47,452 nucleotides of DNA from Chloroflexota bacterium. GTDB lineage: Bacteria; Chloroflexota; UBA4733. The notes beneath the pieces were generated by a model that saw only the letters and a program-made list of their open reading frames with translations, was not told the DNA's origin and searched no databases. Below are positions 1 to 9,061 of this stretch, one piece after another; position 1 is the stretch's first letter; every line of letters begins with the position of its first letter. Both the position numbers and the translations under genes were made by a program. Location: the NCBI GenBank assembly GCA_023381895.1, contig JAMCTA010000048.1:1-47452 (forward strand), read 5' to 3'.

Positions 1-5
1 ACAGT

Positions 6-824
6 GTGCAACTGGCAGGGGGAAAGGCACCCAACAAGCGCCAGCTCACTGAGCAAGCCATCGCGCTTGCTATGCAAGGGCAGTGGGAACAGGCGGTGGA
101 GATCAACCGCCATCTGTTGACATTCTTTCCCAACGAGGCGGATGCCCTAAATCGACTGGGCAAAGCGCTTACCGAGCTGCGCTGTTACGGCGATGCGCTG
201 GCGGCCTACCAACAGACGTTGGTCGTGGACCCCGGAAACGTCATTGCCCAGCGCAACGTCGACAAGCTCAAAGAGCTCGTTGCTCACGCAGAGTCACTAT
301 CTGGAGCGGTGACACGCGGCGAGCGCATTGACCCGCGACTGTTCGTTGAAGAACCCGGCAAGACCGTTGTCGTCCCACTAGAGAATCGTGCACCCGTGGG
401 AGTCCTCGCACGTATGAATCCCGGCGACATCGTCTCGCTCATTCCCAAGGGGAGTGCACTCCAGGTAGTTGGTGCAGCCGGTGAAGTGCTGGGACAGCTC
501 GAGAGCAAGCTGGGCGAGCGGCTCATCAGTTTTCTCGCAGTCGGTAACCGGTATGTCGCCGCGGTGAAGAGCGTTTCCGATGGAGGGCTCTTCGTATTCA
601 TCCGTGAGACTTACCAAGCTCCTTCGCTGGCTGGCCGTCCGTCATTCACGCGCACGGCCTCATCGCCGCATCCGGATTTCGACGAAGAGGACGAGGAGTT
701 GGGTGAGGGCGAGATCGAAGACGAGGAGGCCGATGCGGAGGCCAGAGACGAGGACAGTGAAGACGACGACTCGCTGGAGAACGAGACCGAAAGCGGCTTC
801 ACCGTGGAGGAGAATGACGTCTAG
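6..824 (+). CDS. TPR-like protein with acidic C-terminal tail (possibly 5'-truncated)
   Basis: The 272-residue frame opens with a helical region of about 90 residues resembling one or two tetratricopeptide repeats (leucine/alanine spacing around ALNRLGKAL and YGDALAAYQQTL). A mixed segment at about residues 115-205 is probably beta-rich and ends near FVFIRETYQ. The last 50 residues are almost all Glu and Asp. TPR repeats usually mediate protein-protein contacts; no catalytic motif is visible. The start shown is a GTG at base 6. The window begins five bases earlier, so no ribosome binding site can be judged and the true start may lie outside. It is followed by 208 non-coding bases and then hrcA. 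The specific function is unknown. Confidence 0.7.
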   Translation: MQLAGGKAPNKRQLTEQAIALAMQGQWEQAVEINRHLLTFFPNEADALNRLGKALTELRCYGDALAAYQQTLVVDPGNVIAQRNVDKLKELVAHAESLSGAVTRGERIDPRLFVEEPGKTVVVPLENRAPVGVLARMNPGDIVSLIPKGSALQVVGAAGEVLGQLESKLGERLISFLAVGNRYVAAVKSVSDGGLFVFIRETYQAPSLAGRPSFTRTASSPHPDFDEEDEELGEGEIEDEEADAEARDEDSEDDDSLENETESGFTVEENDV

Positions 825-970
825 CACGATCCGGCCAGCATTCCTGAGTTCGCTCTTGGCTACTACCGACCGGGCGCCTACCTCCTGATTGGTCAGCCGT
901 TGGTGTGATGTTTCCCCCCCGGCTGCACCTCTTGGTACAATTAGGTCACTGGGACGCTACACGGCGAAAA

Positions 971-988
971 AGCACGGGGCTCCGTGCT
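971..988. promoter_or_regulatory. AGCAC/GTGCT inverted repeat upstream of hrcA
   Basis: AGCACGG and CCGTGCT form a perfect 7-bp inverted repeat around GGCT, 44 bases before the hrcA start. The outer AGCAC and GTGCT match the core of the HrcA operator CIRCE (TTAGCACTC-N9-GAGTGCTAA). The distance between them is 8 bases here and 13 in CIRCE, so HrcA binding is doubtful. It could instead be an RNA hairpin in the hrcA leader. The repeat is seen directly; its role is inference. Confidence 0.35.
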
Positions 989-1032
989 ATGTTGTCAAGG
1001 CGAGATGTCGTTCCAGTAGGTGTTAACCGGCA

Positions 1033-2154
1033 ATGAGCGGCACAGTTCGGACTCACGAAGAACAGGACAGGGACCTCACGCCACGGCAAGGTGCTGTCCT
1101 CAAGGCAGTGGTTGACCGCTATGTCACGACGGCAACGCCAGTTGGCTCAGAGGCGCTCGCAAAGGCGGAATTCGTGTCCGTGAGTAGCGCGACAATCCGG
1201 AACGACTTCTCAGCGCTCGAATCTGCCGGACTGATTTACCAGCCCCACACGTCGGCGGGAAGAGTTCCGTCAGATCGAGGGTACCGCTACTTCGTGCAGC
1301 ACTTCGTTACGGAGTCAAGCCTCTCGCAGCAGGAGCAGCGCACGATTCTTCACCAGTTCTCGCAAGTCGAGCAAGACGTTGATGGGTGGTTGAAAATTGC
1401 GACTTCAGCGCTGGCGAGAGTGAGCGGAAATGCTGCCGTCGTCAGCGGTGTGGTAACTCCGGAGTACCGTCTGCGCACCTTTGAGTTCATGCCGATCGAC
1501 TCCACGCGAGCGCTCCTGGTAGTCATTACCAGTGATGCCGGAGTTATTCAGCACATCTGGCAGGTGCCACTGGAGGACTCATCGGCGTTTGATCTCCAGG
1601 ATCGTGCCCGCACAGTAGCTGCAGCCAGCGCGGACTTCAACTTGGATGAGCTGCGAGAGGCGGCGGAAGCTGAAGAGAGTGGACGTACGTTCGAGCGACT
1701 GGTGCGGATGGAGGTCGCCGCCGTGCTCGAGACGTTTCATCACCGTCAGTGGGAAATTCGTTTTCGGGATGGTCTGGCCAATATCCTCGGCCAGCCCGAG
1801 TTTTTGCGGGCAGGTAGCGAAGAAGAGCGGCAGCAGCGGGTCATCGATCTTCTCACCTTGCTCGAGCGCGGCGACGTCTTCCGGGACCTCTTTCCAGATG
1901 TCGTCCGTCATGGCTCACTGCGCATCCTGATTGGTGAAGAGAGCCCGCACACCTTGAGACAAGTGGCAGTTGTCCTATGTCCTTATGGATCAGCGGAGCG
2001 GGTGGTCGGTGTGGTCGGAGTAGTTGGTCCGCCCCGGCTCAACTACGGGCGGGTTATCGGGGCCTCACGCTATGTGTCGGGTATTCTGGCATACCTATCT
2101 CAGGACTTGCCACCATATCAGCTGACCCACGAGTTCGCGAAGGTTGCATCATGA
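1033..2154 (+). CDS. hrcA: Heat-inducible transcription repressor HrcA
   Basis: HrcA represses heat-shock operons by binding CIRCE operators, and GroEL assists its folding. The N-terminal winged helix (about residues 14-90) carries family signatures: TPVGSEAL, VSSATIRND, LESAGLIYQPHTSAGR and PSDRGYRYFV. The rest matches the GAF-like and dimerisation regions, including VVGVVGPPRLNYGRV near the C-terminus. The length of 373 residues is slightly above the usual 340-350. The ATG follows a weak AGTAGG about 12 bases upstream. Its stop overlaps the grpE start in an ATGA, implying translational coupling. It probably regulates itself, but no canonical CIRCE is visible upstream. Identification is firm. 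Confidence 0.95.
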   Translation: MSGTVRTHEEQDRDLTPRQGAVLKAVVDRYVTTATPVGSEALAKAEFVSVSSATIRNDFSALESAGLIYQPHTSAGRVPSDRGYRYFVQHFVTESSLSQQEQRTILHQFSQVEQDVDGWLKIATSALARVSGNAAVVSGVVTPEYRLRTFEFMPIDSTRALLVVITSDAGVIQHIWQVPLEDSSAFDLQDRARTVAAASADFNLDELREAAEAEESGRTFERLVRMEVAAVLETFHHRQWEIRFRDGLANILGQPEFLRAGSEEERQQRVIDLLTLLERGDVFRDLFPDVVRHGSLRILIGEESPHTLRQVAVVLCPYGSAERVVGVVGVVGPPRLNYGRVIGASRYVSGILAYLSQDLPPYQLTHEFAKVAS

Positions 2155-2789
2155 CTGACGAGAAGACAACGATACCAGCATCTTCCCCCGAAGATCAGAC
2201 TGCGGAGGATCTTCAAGGTAAGCTCGATCAGCTTATGGCGGAGCTCGAGAAGGAGCGCGCTGCGGCTACCGACTACATGAAGAAGTGGCAGTACGCACAA
2301 GCCGAGCTTGCCAACGTTCGCCGGCGCCTCACACAAGAGCGTGACGAGGCGAGCAAGTTTGGCAACCTTGAGCTGGTCTATGGCACCTTGGAGGTGTTGG
2401 ATCATCTGGAAAGGGCAGAACGGACAATTCCGGCATCGCTGGCGGGGCTCAGCTGGATGACTGGGATTGTCCTCATACGCCAGTTGCTGGAGCACGCCGT
2501 ACAGCGGGCTGGCGTCGAAGTCGTGGACGTTGAAGCCGGGGCTTCATTCAACCCTTCAATGCACCAATCGGTCTCGAGTGGCCCCCATGAGACGGTCAGC
2601 GAGGGCCACGTCGTCGAAGTGGTGCAGAGAGGGTACCGTCTTCACGGCCGGCTGCTCCGGCCGGCTTTGGTGACGCTGTCAACAGGCGCGCCTGGGGGTG
2701 GGCACGAAACGGCTGCCCCGGTCGGCGCGTCCGGCGAGGCGGATCCTGGCGAAGCGCCGCCCCACGGTGGCGAGACCCAGGAATCCTAG
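2151..2789 (+). CDS. grpE: Nucleotide exchange factor GrpE
   Basis: GrpE releases ADP from DnaK during the chaperone cycle. The 212-residue product has a charged N-terminus and a long coiled coil (about residues 20-75, containing YMKKWQYAQAELANVRRR). The C-terminal beta domain carries the hallmark VVEVVQRGYRLHGRLLRPA. The ATG at 2151 overlaps the hrcA stop by four bases. An in-frame upstream extension from 1977 lies wholly inside hrcA and is unlikely to be used. The last 30 residues are rich in Gly, Ala and Pro. The dnaK gene that often follows grpE is absent here; dnaJ comes next after 164 bases. The final codons overlap a tRNA-Thr-like sequence. Confidence 0.93.
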   Translation: MTDEKTTIPASSPEDQTAEDLQGKLDQLMAELEKERAAATDYMKKWQYAQAELANVRRRLTQERDEASKFGNLELVYGTLEVLDHLERAERTIPASLAGLSWMTGIVLIRQLLEHAVQRAGVEVVDVEAGASFNPSMHQSVSSGPHETVSEGHVVEVVQRGYRLHGRLLRPALVTLSTGAPGGGHETAAPVGASGEADPGEAPPHGGETQES

Positions 2790-2843
2790 CGCTGCCTTTG
2801 TAAGGTCGATAGGTTTCTGGGCGTTCGACTCCCACGGGTGGCT
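2756..2843 (+). other. tRNA-Thr(UGU)-like sequence, degenerate
   Basis: Bases 2792-2808 give CTGCC, the loop TTTGTAA (anticodon TGT with the usual U33 and A37) and GGTCG, a near-regular anticodon arm. Bases 2824-2830 are TTCGACT, a normal T-loop. GCCGCCC at 2756 can pair with GGGTGGC at 2836 with one G-U pair, and is followed by a T as in tRNA-Thr. However, no D-stem forms, the D region is about ten bases too long, and the T-stem pairs poorly. The 5' part overlaps the end of grpE. I read it as a decayed tRNA or a chance resemblance, not a working gene. Confidence 0.3.
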
Positions 2844-2953
2844 TCCCGGCGCGCTAATAAGATTCTGATGCAAGCACCGGGCAGACAGCAAGAACGGGTA
2901 CCCCCTGGTGGTAGAATCACCAGTCGGAGTGGCACGTCAGTGGAGCAGCACGT

Positions 2954-4075
2954 ATGGCGATGAAGCGAGACTACTATGAGGTCCTTGGTGTGCCACGATC
3001 TGCAAGCGATGATGAAGTCAAGAAGGCCTTCAGGAGGCTAGCACGGCAGTACCATCCCGATGTGAACAGGGACCCAGCCGCTGAGGAAAAGTTCAAAGAG
3101 GCAAACGAAGCCTATGAAGTACTGTCGAATCCGCAACGACGCACCGCGTATGACCAGTTTGGGCACCGTGGCGCCGCCGCTGGGGTCAACCAGACCAACT
3201 TCGATGGATTCGGTGGGCTTGGCGACCTCTTTGAGACTTTCTTCGGCGGGGTCGCGAGCACAGCGCGTCGTGGCCCTCAGCGTGGGGCCGATCTTCGCTA
3301 TGATCTCACGCTCACCTTTGAAGAAGCGGTCTTTGGAACAACCAAGACCCTGGAGATCCCGCGTTGGGAGACGTGCTCAGTGTGCCGGGGCGCAGGCTCA
3401 AAGGCCGGCTCTCAGCCCGCGCGCTGTCCCACGTGTGGCGGATCGGGGGAGATTCGCCGTACGCAGCAGTCAGTTTTTGGCCAGTTCGTGAACGTGGTGA
3501 TGTGCGACCGCTGCCGCGGTGAGGGGAGAATCATCACCGATCCCTGCACGGAATGCCGCGGGACTGGCCGCGTGCGAACCGTGCGCTCGCTCGAGATCAA
3601 GGTGCCGGCAGGGGTGGACAACGGCACACAAATGCGCGTCAACGGTGAGGGAGAAGCCGGTCAACGAGGAGGGCCGCGCGGAAATCTCATCATTGCCTTC
3701 CACGTCCAGTCCCACGAAATATTCGAGCGGCGCGGCAGCGACATTTTCGTGAGGCTGCCGGTCTCCTTCAGTCAAGCCGCTTTGGGCGATGAGGTCGAAG
3801 TGCCAACTGTCGAGGGCCCCGTCTCTCTCCGTATCCCTGCGGGGACACAGACTGGTCGTCGCTTCACCTTGCGCGGGAAGGGCGTTCCTGGGCTCGAAAG
3901 CTCCGGACGTGGCGATCAGCACATTTCCGTCACGGTGGTCACTCCAACAGACCTATCTGCTCGTGAAAAGGAGCTCTTCCGGGAGCTGGCCCACCTCGAA
4001 GCCGAGAAAGGCCAGCACAGCGGAAAGGGCTTCTTCGAGAAGGTGAAGGAAGTGTTCTCGGGGTCTCCTGACTAG
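2954..4075 (+). CDS. dnaJ: Chaperone protein DnaJ
   Basis: DnaJ delivers substrates to DnaK and stimulates its ATPase. All type I parts are present in 373 residues. The J domain (1-70) has the YHPDVNRDP motif. A Gly/Phe linker follows ([13 protein letters not shown]). The zinc domain (about 141-205) has four repeats: [24 protein letters not shown] and CTECRGTG. The C-terminal substrate domains include [17 protein letters not shown] lies nine bases before the ATG at 2954; a second ATG two codons later is possible. The J domain, zinc ligands and length are all intact, so it should be functional. It ends convergent with the small gene at 4094-4387. Confidence 0.96.
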   Translation: MAMKRDYYEVLGVPRSASDDEVKKAFRRLARQYHPDVNRDPAAEEKFKEANEAYEVLSNPQRRTAYDQFGHRGAAAGVNQTNFDGFGGLGDLFETFFGGVASTARRGPQRGADLRYDLTLTFEEAVFGTTKTLEIPRWETCSVCRGAGSKAGSQPARCPTCGGSGEIRRTQQSVFGQFVNVVMCDRCRGEGRIITDPCTECRGTGRVRTVRSLEIKVPAGVDNGTQMRVNGEGEAGQRGGPRGNLIIAFHVQSHEIFERRGSDIFVRLPVSFSQAALGDEVEVPTVEGPVSLRIPAGTQTGRRFTLRGKGVPGLESSGRGDQHISVTVVTPTDLSAREKELFRELAHLEAEKGQHSGKGFFEKVKEVFSGSPD

Positions 4076-4093
4076 GTCTCCGTCAGGTCAGAT

Positions 4094-4387
4094 CTACTCA
4101 CTCTCTTCCGCCTCCACCTCCTCGTCTTCCTCATCGTTCGCAGTGATGGTGAAGGCTGCGACTTGATCCATCTTCACGGCCTCGAACGAGAAGGTCTCCC
4201 CCTCCCAATAGGAGAACTGGCGGATGGCGCCGGACTCCATGTCGCTGACGAGCGCCTTACCAAGCGCACGAACGCCCTCGTCTGCTGGATCTTCGTCGAC
4301 GAAGTCACTCACAGTGAACGTCTCGCCAGACCTCATGAGGAACTCTATCGTGACGACCCGGGAAGGACGCTGTTGACCATTCATCAT
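4094..4387 (-). CDS. Small acidic protein of unknown function
   Basis: A 97-residue product starting MMNGQQRP. The centre has alternating hydrophobic residues (SRVVTIEFLMRSGETFTV and FSYWEGETFSFEAVKMDQV) suggesting a small beta-rich fold. The tail is nearly all Glu and Asp. The ATG at 4387 has GAGGGGGG seven bases upstream, a convincing ribosome binding site. A longer frame starting at a TTG at 4420 would swallow that site and is less likely. It faces dnaJ convergently and the acetyltransferase gene divergently. I do not recognise the family, and no enzyme motif is visible. Confidence 0.6.
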   Translation of the reverse strand: MMNGQQRPSRVVTIEFLMRSGETFTVSDFVDEDPADEGVRALGKALVSDMESGAIRQFSYWEGETFSFEAVKMDQVAAFTITANDEEDEEVEAEESE

Positions 4388-4657
4388 CGGTGGACCCCCC
4401 TCGTAGGCAGTAGATGTCAAAAGCGGGCCAGGTGAAGATCATAGCGGAGAAGCCTGTGTGCATGCTACCCGTGATCAGGCCACGGCTGCGACTGCCGGTA
4501 GCGCATCCGGCCGTAGTTGTCCTTGCTTCTCATACAACTCCACGGCGCTGCTGCTCTTCCTTCTCCCCGTCACACTGCTATCGTATGGATCAGCACTGCC
4601 GTGCACAAGGTTGCCGGTGAAGCGTGCGCCGGGGTGCGTCGAGGAAGGAACCCACCA

Positions 4658-5566
4658 ATGACCCCACAGCTCGTGACACTCACGGCCGTCGACGCGCCAG
4701 AGATCGTGCCGTTCTGCGCGCGTGCTCTGCCGTACGAAGAGTGGTCACCAGCTCTCGCCCGCTATACCTTGCTGCAAACGGATGACGCTGAGCCAGACGT
4801 GGCACTCGGTCTCCGCGTGTCCGGGCAGCTCGTCGCGGTAGCCATCGGCGCCGCTAACAATCGTGAGGGCAGGGTTTCCGGCTTCGTGAAGCTCGTTGCC
4901 ACAGAACGGACGGAACGGCGGCGAGGTCACTGCCGTATTCTCTTGGGCGAGCTGGAGCAGCGGCTCCACGACTTGGGGGCGACAGCGGTGGCGATCCGGG
5001 CGTGCCGCCGTTACCTCGTACCTGGCGTCGACGTGCGGTATAGCGAGGCGCTCTGCCTGTTCGATCGCGCGGGGTACCAGCGGGGACACACGACGTATAA
5101 CCTGGAGGTCGATCTGACCCGCGAGCCGATCCTTCTCGAAGAGCGCCTCGACCAGCTCCGGCAGCACCACATCGAGATCCGGAGATTCGAGCGCGACGAC
5201 GAGGGTGTGCTCGACGCCTACCTCCGGCAGTACTGGAGTCCCGGCTGGCGCTTCGAAGGTCTCGAAGCCTTGCATCTCGGCAGCGAGCCCGTGCCCGGCT
5301 TTGCCGCCTGGAAAGATGGGGCCATCATTGGATTCGCCGTGTACGACGTGACGCGTCCCGGTTGGTTCGGGCCGATCGGCACCAATCCAGAGGAACGCAG
5401 CAGCGGCGTCGGCGGAGCCCTGCTCCTGCAGTGTCTGCGCGACTGGCAGCTCGCCGGGAGGCAGCGCGGCGAGATCGCGGCGATCGGACCGCTGTACTTC
5501 TACGTCTCCACCTGTGGCGCGCGGACGTCACGAGCGTTCGTGACGTACCACAAAGAGCTGAGCTGA
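4658..5566 (+). CDS. GNAT-family acetyltransferase with two GNAT-like domains
   Basis: A 302-residue protein with two GNAT-like halves. The C-terminal half (about residues 165-302) has the acetyl-CoA loop pattern in NPEERSSGVGGALLLQCL and ends in a strand and helix typical of the fold (YFYVSTCGA, SRAFVTYHKEL). The N-terminal half (about 35-150) has VATERTERRRGHCRILLGEL, a weaker version of the same loop. Such tandem proteins acetylate small amines or antibiotics, but the substrate cannot be read here. The ATG at 4658 has GAGGAAGGA eight bases upstream; the longer frame from 4517 lacks such a site. Its stop is 12 bases before the Nudix gene, so the two probably share a transcript. Confidence 0.8.
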   Translation: MTPQLVTLTAVDAPEIVPFCARALPYEEWSPALARYTLLQTDDAEPDVALGLRVSGQLVAVAIGAANNREGRVSGFVKLVATERTERRRGHCRILLGELEQRLHDLGATAVAIRACRRYLVPGVDVRYSEALCLFDRAGYQRGHTTYNLEVDLTREPILLEERLDQLRQHHIEIRRFERDDEGVLDAYLRQYWSPGWRFEGLEALHLGSEPVPGFAAWKDGAIIGFAVYDVTRPGWFGPIGTNPEERSSGVGGALLLQCLRDWQLAGRQRGEIAAIGPLYFYVSTCGARTSRAFVTYHKELS

Positions 5567-5578
5567 GGAGCGTGTAGT

Positions 5579-6076
5579 GTGGCGACACGTGGTTCTGTCA
5601 CCGTTGGCGCCGGAGCGGTGGTTGTACGGGAGCAGCGCGTTCTTCTCGTCCGCCTCGCCTACAGCCCGCACGCGGGAAAGTACATGCTTCCCGGGGGCTA
5701 CGTCGAGCCGCAGGAGACCGCTGAGATGGCCGCCATCCGGGAGACGCGGGAGGAAACCGGCGTCAGCGTGCACATACGCGGTTTGCTCGGCATGCGCTCG
5801 CGGATAGAGCACGGGGAGAGCAACACGTACTGCATCTTCCTGGCCGGCTGGGCTGGAGGTGAGCCCCGGCCGGACGGCAAGGAGAATGACCGCGCCGCCT
5901 GGTTCACCGTCGAGGATCTGGAAAGGTCACCACACCTCTTCGTGCCGCTGGCACTGCAGGCGGCGCTAGCCGGTCTCACCGCCGCAGCGGGAGCACTGCC
6001 GTCTGTGGCGAGCCGGTGGTGGCCAGAGCGATCTCCCGAGTGGTGGCAGGTCTACCTTTCTGATCGCCGCACATAG
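5579..6076 (+). CDS. Nudix hydrolase
   Basis: Nudix enzymes hydrolyse nucleoside diphosphates linked to another group, using divalent metal. The 165-residue product carries a complete Nudix box at about residues 39-61: a Gly, then YVEPQE, and the core RETREETGV, with the spacing GX5EX7REUXEEXGU intact. Substrate cannot be told from the box. The GTG start at 5579 has GAGGAG eight bases upstream, overlapping the preceding stop. It is probably translated together with the acetyltransferase. It converges with the aminotransferase gene that ends at 6191. Confidence 0.88.
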   Translation: MATRGSVTVGAGAVVVREQRVLLVRLAYSPHAGKYMLPGGYVEPQETAEMAAIRETREETGVSVHIRGLLGMRSRIEHGESNTYCIFLAGWAGGEPRPDGKENDRAAWFTVEDLERSPHLFVPLALQAALAGLTAAAGALPSVASRWWPERSPEWWQVYLSDRRT

Positions 6077-6130
6077 CCAGCCGGCCATCCGGGGGATTCA
6101 TGCGGTGGTAGACAGGGGGGCAATGAACGA

Positions 6131-6155
6131 CAACAGGCGGTACCTGAGCCTGTTG
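6131..6155. terminator. Inverted repeat between convergent genes
   Basis: CAACAGGC and GCCTGTTG form an 8-bp perfect stem with a 9-base loop, midway between the convergent Nudix and aminotransferase genes. The position suits a two-way transcription stop. There is no T-tract on either side, so a classical intrinsic terminator is not proven. Confidence 0.35.
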
Positions 6156-6190
6156 GCAAGGCTCGTGTTCTGCAGTCGTGGCGCGCTACG

Positions 6191-7333
6191 TCAGGCCTTC
6201 GTACGCTCTGCCACGATAGCGCGTACTGCCTGCGCAACGTACGTGAGCTCTGGCTCTCCCAGGAAGGGATGGGCTGGCAGTGAGAGAACCTCCCGAGCAG
6301 CGCGCTCACTCTCCTCGAGCGCACTATGAGGCCCGAACTGCTCGAGGGCAGGCTGGTGGTGCAGTGGGCGAGGATAGTGTACGGCGGTTTCCACGCCACG
6401 GTCCTTAAGACGCAGGGCGAAGTCATCGCGTGTCATGCCCAGTGCTGCCGGATCAATGCGAACCGTAAAGAGGTTGTAGGAGTGCGACGAGCTCGCCGTC
6501 TCCACGGGCAGTGTGATCCCGACAATCCCTTCGAGAAGCGCGCGCAAGCGAGCCGCGTTTGCACGGCGCTGAGCGAGCTGGTCACGGACGACCTTCAACT
6601 GCTCGCGCCCGATGGCCGCCGCGGTGTCCGTCAAGCGATAGTTGAGGCCGACCACAGTGTGGTAGTACTTGCGTGCCTGTCCGTGTGACTTGAACAGCGA
6701 CATCCACTCGTAGAGCTCACGGTCGTTCGTCGTGACCATGCCTCCCTCACCAGTCGTGAGGTTCTTGGTTGGGTAGAAGGAGAAGCACACCGCGTCGTCG
6801 AGGCCGCCGACATCGGCACTGTTGTACTGCGTCCCGAAAGACTGAGCGGCATCCCAAATGATCTTGAGGTGATGGCGCTGAGCAAGATTAGCAATGCCGG
6901 CGACGTCGACCGCGTTCCCAAAGAGGTGAACAGGGATGATGGCGCGCGTCTGCGGCGTGATTCGCCGCTCGGCATCTTCCACGTCTATGGTGTAGGTAGC
7001 TGGGTCTACGTCAACGAGTACAGGGCGTGCGCCAGCAGGAATGACGCACGTGGCACTGGCAATGAACGTGAATGAGGGTATGAGGACTTCGTCGCCCGGC
7101 TTCAGGAGGGCCATCGCCACAATGTGCAACGCTGCAGTCCCCGAGCTGCAGGATACGGCGTACTTGGCACCTACTCGCTCTGCGAACTCACGCTCGAAGG
7201 CAGCACACTGGACGCCAGCGCGAAGCTTGCCAGACCGCAACACAGCCGTCGCGGCCTCTACAGCCCCCTGCGTCAGATTTACCTCGGCTATGGAAATGGG
7301 AAGCTTCACCTGAGCTGACTCTGCAACTGCCAC
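6191..7333 (-). CDS. DegT/DnrJ/EryC1/StrS family sugar aminotransferase
   Basis: This PLP enzyme family transfers an amino group onto a keto sugar nucleotide. The 380-residue length is normal. The N-terminus contains VLRSGKLRAGVQCAAFEREFA. The SCSSGTAALH and IIWDAAQSFGT segments bind PLP, and the Schiff-base lysine sits in YPTKNLTTGEGG. The GTG at 7333 has AGAGGTG just upstream. It is the last gene of a minus-strand set with a Gfo/Idh oxidoreductase, a beta-helix acyltransferase and an SqdB-like epimerase. The oxidise, aminate, acylate trio resembles WbpB-WbpE-WbpD of 3-acetamido sugar pathways. That parallel is inference; the actual sugar is unknown. Confidence 0.9.
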   Translation of the reverse strand: MAVAESAQVKLPISIAEVNLTQGAVEAATAVLRSGKLRAGVQCAAFEREFAERVGAKYAVSCSSGTAALHIVAMALLKPGDEVLIPSFTFIASATCVIPAGARPVLVDVDPATYTIDVEDAERRITPQTRAIIPVHLFGNAVDVAGIANLAQRHHLKIIWDAAQSFGTQYNSADVGGLDDAVCFSFYPTKNLTTGEGGMVTTNDRELYEWMSLFKSHGQARKYYHTVVGLNYRLTDTAAAIGREQLKVVRDQLAQRRANAARLRALLEGIVGITLPVETASSSHSYNLFTVRIDPAALGMTRDDFALRLKDRGVETAVHYPRPLHHQPALEQFGPHSALEESERAAREVLSLPAHPFLGEPELTYVAQAVRAIVAERTKA

Positions 7334-7361
7334 GTCTCACCTCTTCCTGTCTCATTGCTTG

Positions 7362-8378
7362 CTACGCGGTCAGTGAAGTAGATCTCGACCGCGACACCGG
7401 CTCTTTGACATACATTTGCTCCAGAACCTTGAGCAGGGCGATCGAGTCGTCGACCGAGTTGATTAGCTCTACCTCTCCTCGAAGGATTCCAATGAAGGCT
7501 CGAAGCTCATGCTCGAAAGCATTGATGATCGGAAACTCTTGGGTTGTTGCACCGCGGTCGAAGATGCCTCGAGCCTGCTTACAGTACACCTGAGTAGGCA
7601 GGTAGTGGAGCATGCTGGTGAAGATCGAACCGTTGCTTCCCTGTATCTCGACGTGATTCATGTACGATGGTGTGGCGAGATCGCTCTCACAGAAGACTAT
7701 GCCGTGCTCAGTGTGCAGACGAGCGAGGACGAAATCTTCTGCTGTTGCCTTCACTGTCTCGCCATTGATGTGGCGCACCGGATACAGCACCTCACGGGCG
7801 ATCAGCTCAACCGACTCGATGTCCCCCAACAGCCAGCGAATCAGGTCCAGGGCGTGCACCATCATCTCAGAAATCGCCCCGCCCCCTGTTTCATGCTTGT
7901 GCTTCCAAACGGCAGCATCTCCGCGCCCACCGAGGCGCACGAAGGCTAGCGTCGGCGGGCCGATGATGTCGTCGTCCAGCACCTGCTTTACGTACTGGAA
8001 GACCGGATAGAACCTATACAGATAGCCGACCATCAGGTGAACACGGTTGTTTACAATCGCGCTCTTGATTGCGTAGGCTTCGTCCAGCGTCTGGCACAGT
8101 GGCTTTTCGCAGAAGATGTGCTTGCCGTGCTCTGCGCCAGCAATGGCCAGTGACCGATGATGCGTGGTTGGCACGCATAGGTCGATCGCTTCGATGTCTG
8201 GCCGGTCAAGGAGGGCGTCCAGCGTCGTAACGTAGTCCAAGCCAAACTCTTGAGCGCGGCGTTCGGCGGCCAGTACGTCCACGTCGAAGAGCGTCACCTT
8301 CACACCGAGATGACGATAGGCGGCGAGATGCCGTTCGGCGATCCGGCCGCAGCCGATCACCCCGACCGCGTTTACCAT
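7362..8378 (-). CDS. Gfo/Idh/MocA family NAD(P)-dependent oxidoreductase
   Basis: A 338-residue dehydrogenase with an N-terminal Rossmann fold ([17 protein letters not shown]) and the family motif [12 protein letters not shown], whose lysine helps catalysis. A conserved histidine region follows ([17 protein letters not shown]). Within a sugar operon such enzymes oxidise a ring hydroxyl to a ketone, which a DegT enzyme can then aminate, as WbpB/WlbA do. The start ATG lies inside the end of the upstream acyltransferase gene (7-base overlap), pointing to translational coupling. The aminotransferase follows 28 bases downstream. The role as partner of that aminotransferase is inferred from position. 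Confidence 0.88.
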   Translation of the reverse strand: MVNAVGVIGCGRIAERHLAAYRHLGVKVTLFDVDVLAAERRAQEFGLDYVTTLDALLDRPDIEAIDLCVPTTHHRSLAIAGAEHGKHIFCEKPLCQTLDEAYAIKSAIVNNRVHLMVGYLYRFYPVFQYVKQVLDDDIIGPPTLAFVRLGGRGDAAVWKHKHETGGGAISEMMVHALDLIRWLLGDIESVELIAREVLYPVRHINGETVKATAEDFVLARLHTEHGIVFCESDLATPSYMNHVEIQGSNGSIFTSMLHYLPTQVYCKQARGIFDRGATTQEFPIINAFEHELRAFIGILRGEVELINSVDDSIALLKVLEQMYVKEPVSRSRSTSLTA

Positions 8379-8983
8379 CGCTTCGCCCTATTCTCCTCTC
8401 GTAAGTGCTGAGGCAATGGTGAGCAATGAGCAGGCACACCTACGGCAAGATGCCACGGTGGCACATCTCGTGTCACGACACTGCCAGCGGCAACCATCGC
8501 GCCTTCACCGACCCTAACTCCTGGAAGAATGGTAGCGTTCGCGCCGATCGTCGCGTGATCCTCGATGATTGGACCCTGTGGCTCATATTCATCCCGGCGA
8601 CGCAGCGAGTAGCGATCATTCGTCAGCGTTGCATTCGGTCCAATGAAGACGAAGTTGCCGATCGTCGTATGCGTCGGAATGTAGACGCCACTTTCAATCT
8701 TGACTTGACTGCCGATGGTGCACTGGCCATCAATGACGGCTCCGGTACCAATGACGACAAGCGAACCCACCGTGGTGTGCTCCCGTATCAGCACGTTGTG
8801 GCCGATACGAACGCTGTCCCCGCAGGTCACATCACCATAGATCGTCGAAAAGGGCCGGATGATACAGCGACTGCCCAGGACTGCCGGACCTGCCTCAGCA
8901 CGGTACTGATACCCTACGATTGACGGGGGGATGATCTGACAGGACTCCCCGACGTGCGCATGCTGCTCCGGGTTCTCCGCCAT
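8372..8983 (-). CDS. Left-handed beta-helix acyltransferase (sugar N-acyltransferase-like)
   Basis: A 203-residue hexapeptide-repeat protein. Repeats of the type [LIV]-G-x4 run through residues 30-180, for example [32 protein letters not shown] and [16 protein letters not shown]. It ends with the usual [19 protein letters not shown] cap. Such trimers transfer acetyl or other acyl groups from acyl-CoA to an amino or hydroxyl group. Length and context resemble WbpD/WlbB N-acetyltransferases, which act after an oxidoreductase and an aminotransferase; both are encoded just downstream. Its stop overlaps the next start. Acyl donor and sugar are not determined. Confidence 0.87.
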   Translation of the reverse strand: MAENPEQHAHVGESCQIIPPSIVGYQYRAEAGPAVLGSRCIIRPFSTIYGDVTCGDSVRIGHNVLIREHTTVGSLVVIGTGAVIDGQCTIGSQVKIESGVYIPTHTTIGNFVFIGPNATLTNDRYSLRRRDEYEPQGPIIEDHATIGANATILPGVRVGEGAMVAAGSVVTRDVPPWHLAVGVPAHCSPLPQHLREENRAKRW

Positions 8984-9061
8984 CTCATCCAGCCTCGTGG
9001 GTTGCGTTGTTGCCTAGTAGCGCGACACCGCAGCAGGTGATAATAGGAAGCGGCAACTGTC

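Noticed and set aside
83..331. Open frame on the plus strand inside the first gene
   Set aside because: It overlaps the TPR gene completely, has no ribosome binding site and no family signal.
936..941. TACAAT as a -10 box for hrcA
   Set aside because: No acceptable -35 hexamer at 16-18 bases upstream, so a promoter call would be guesswork.
3470..3922. 150-codon minus-strand frame within dnaJ
   Set aside because: It is the mirror of a strongly conserved dnaJ coding sequence; high GC opens such frames by chance.
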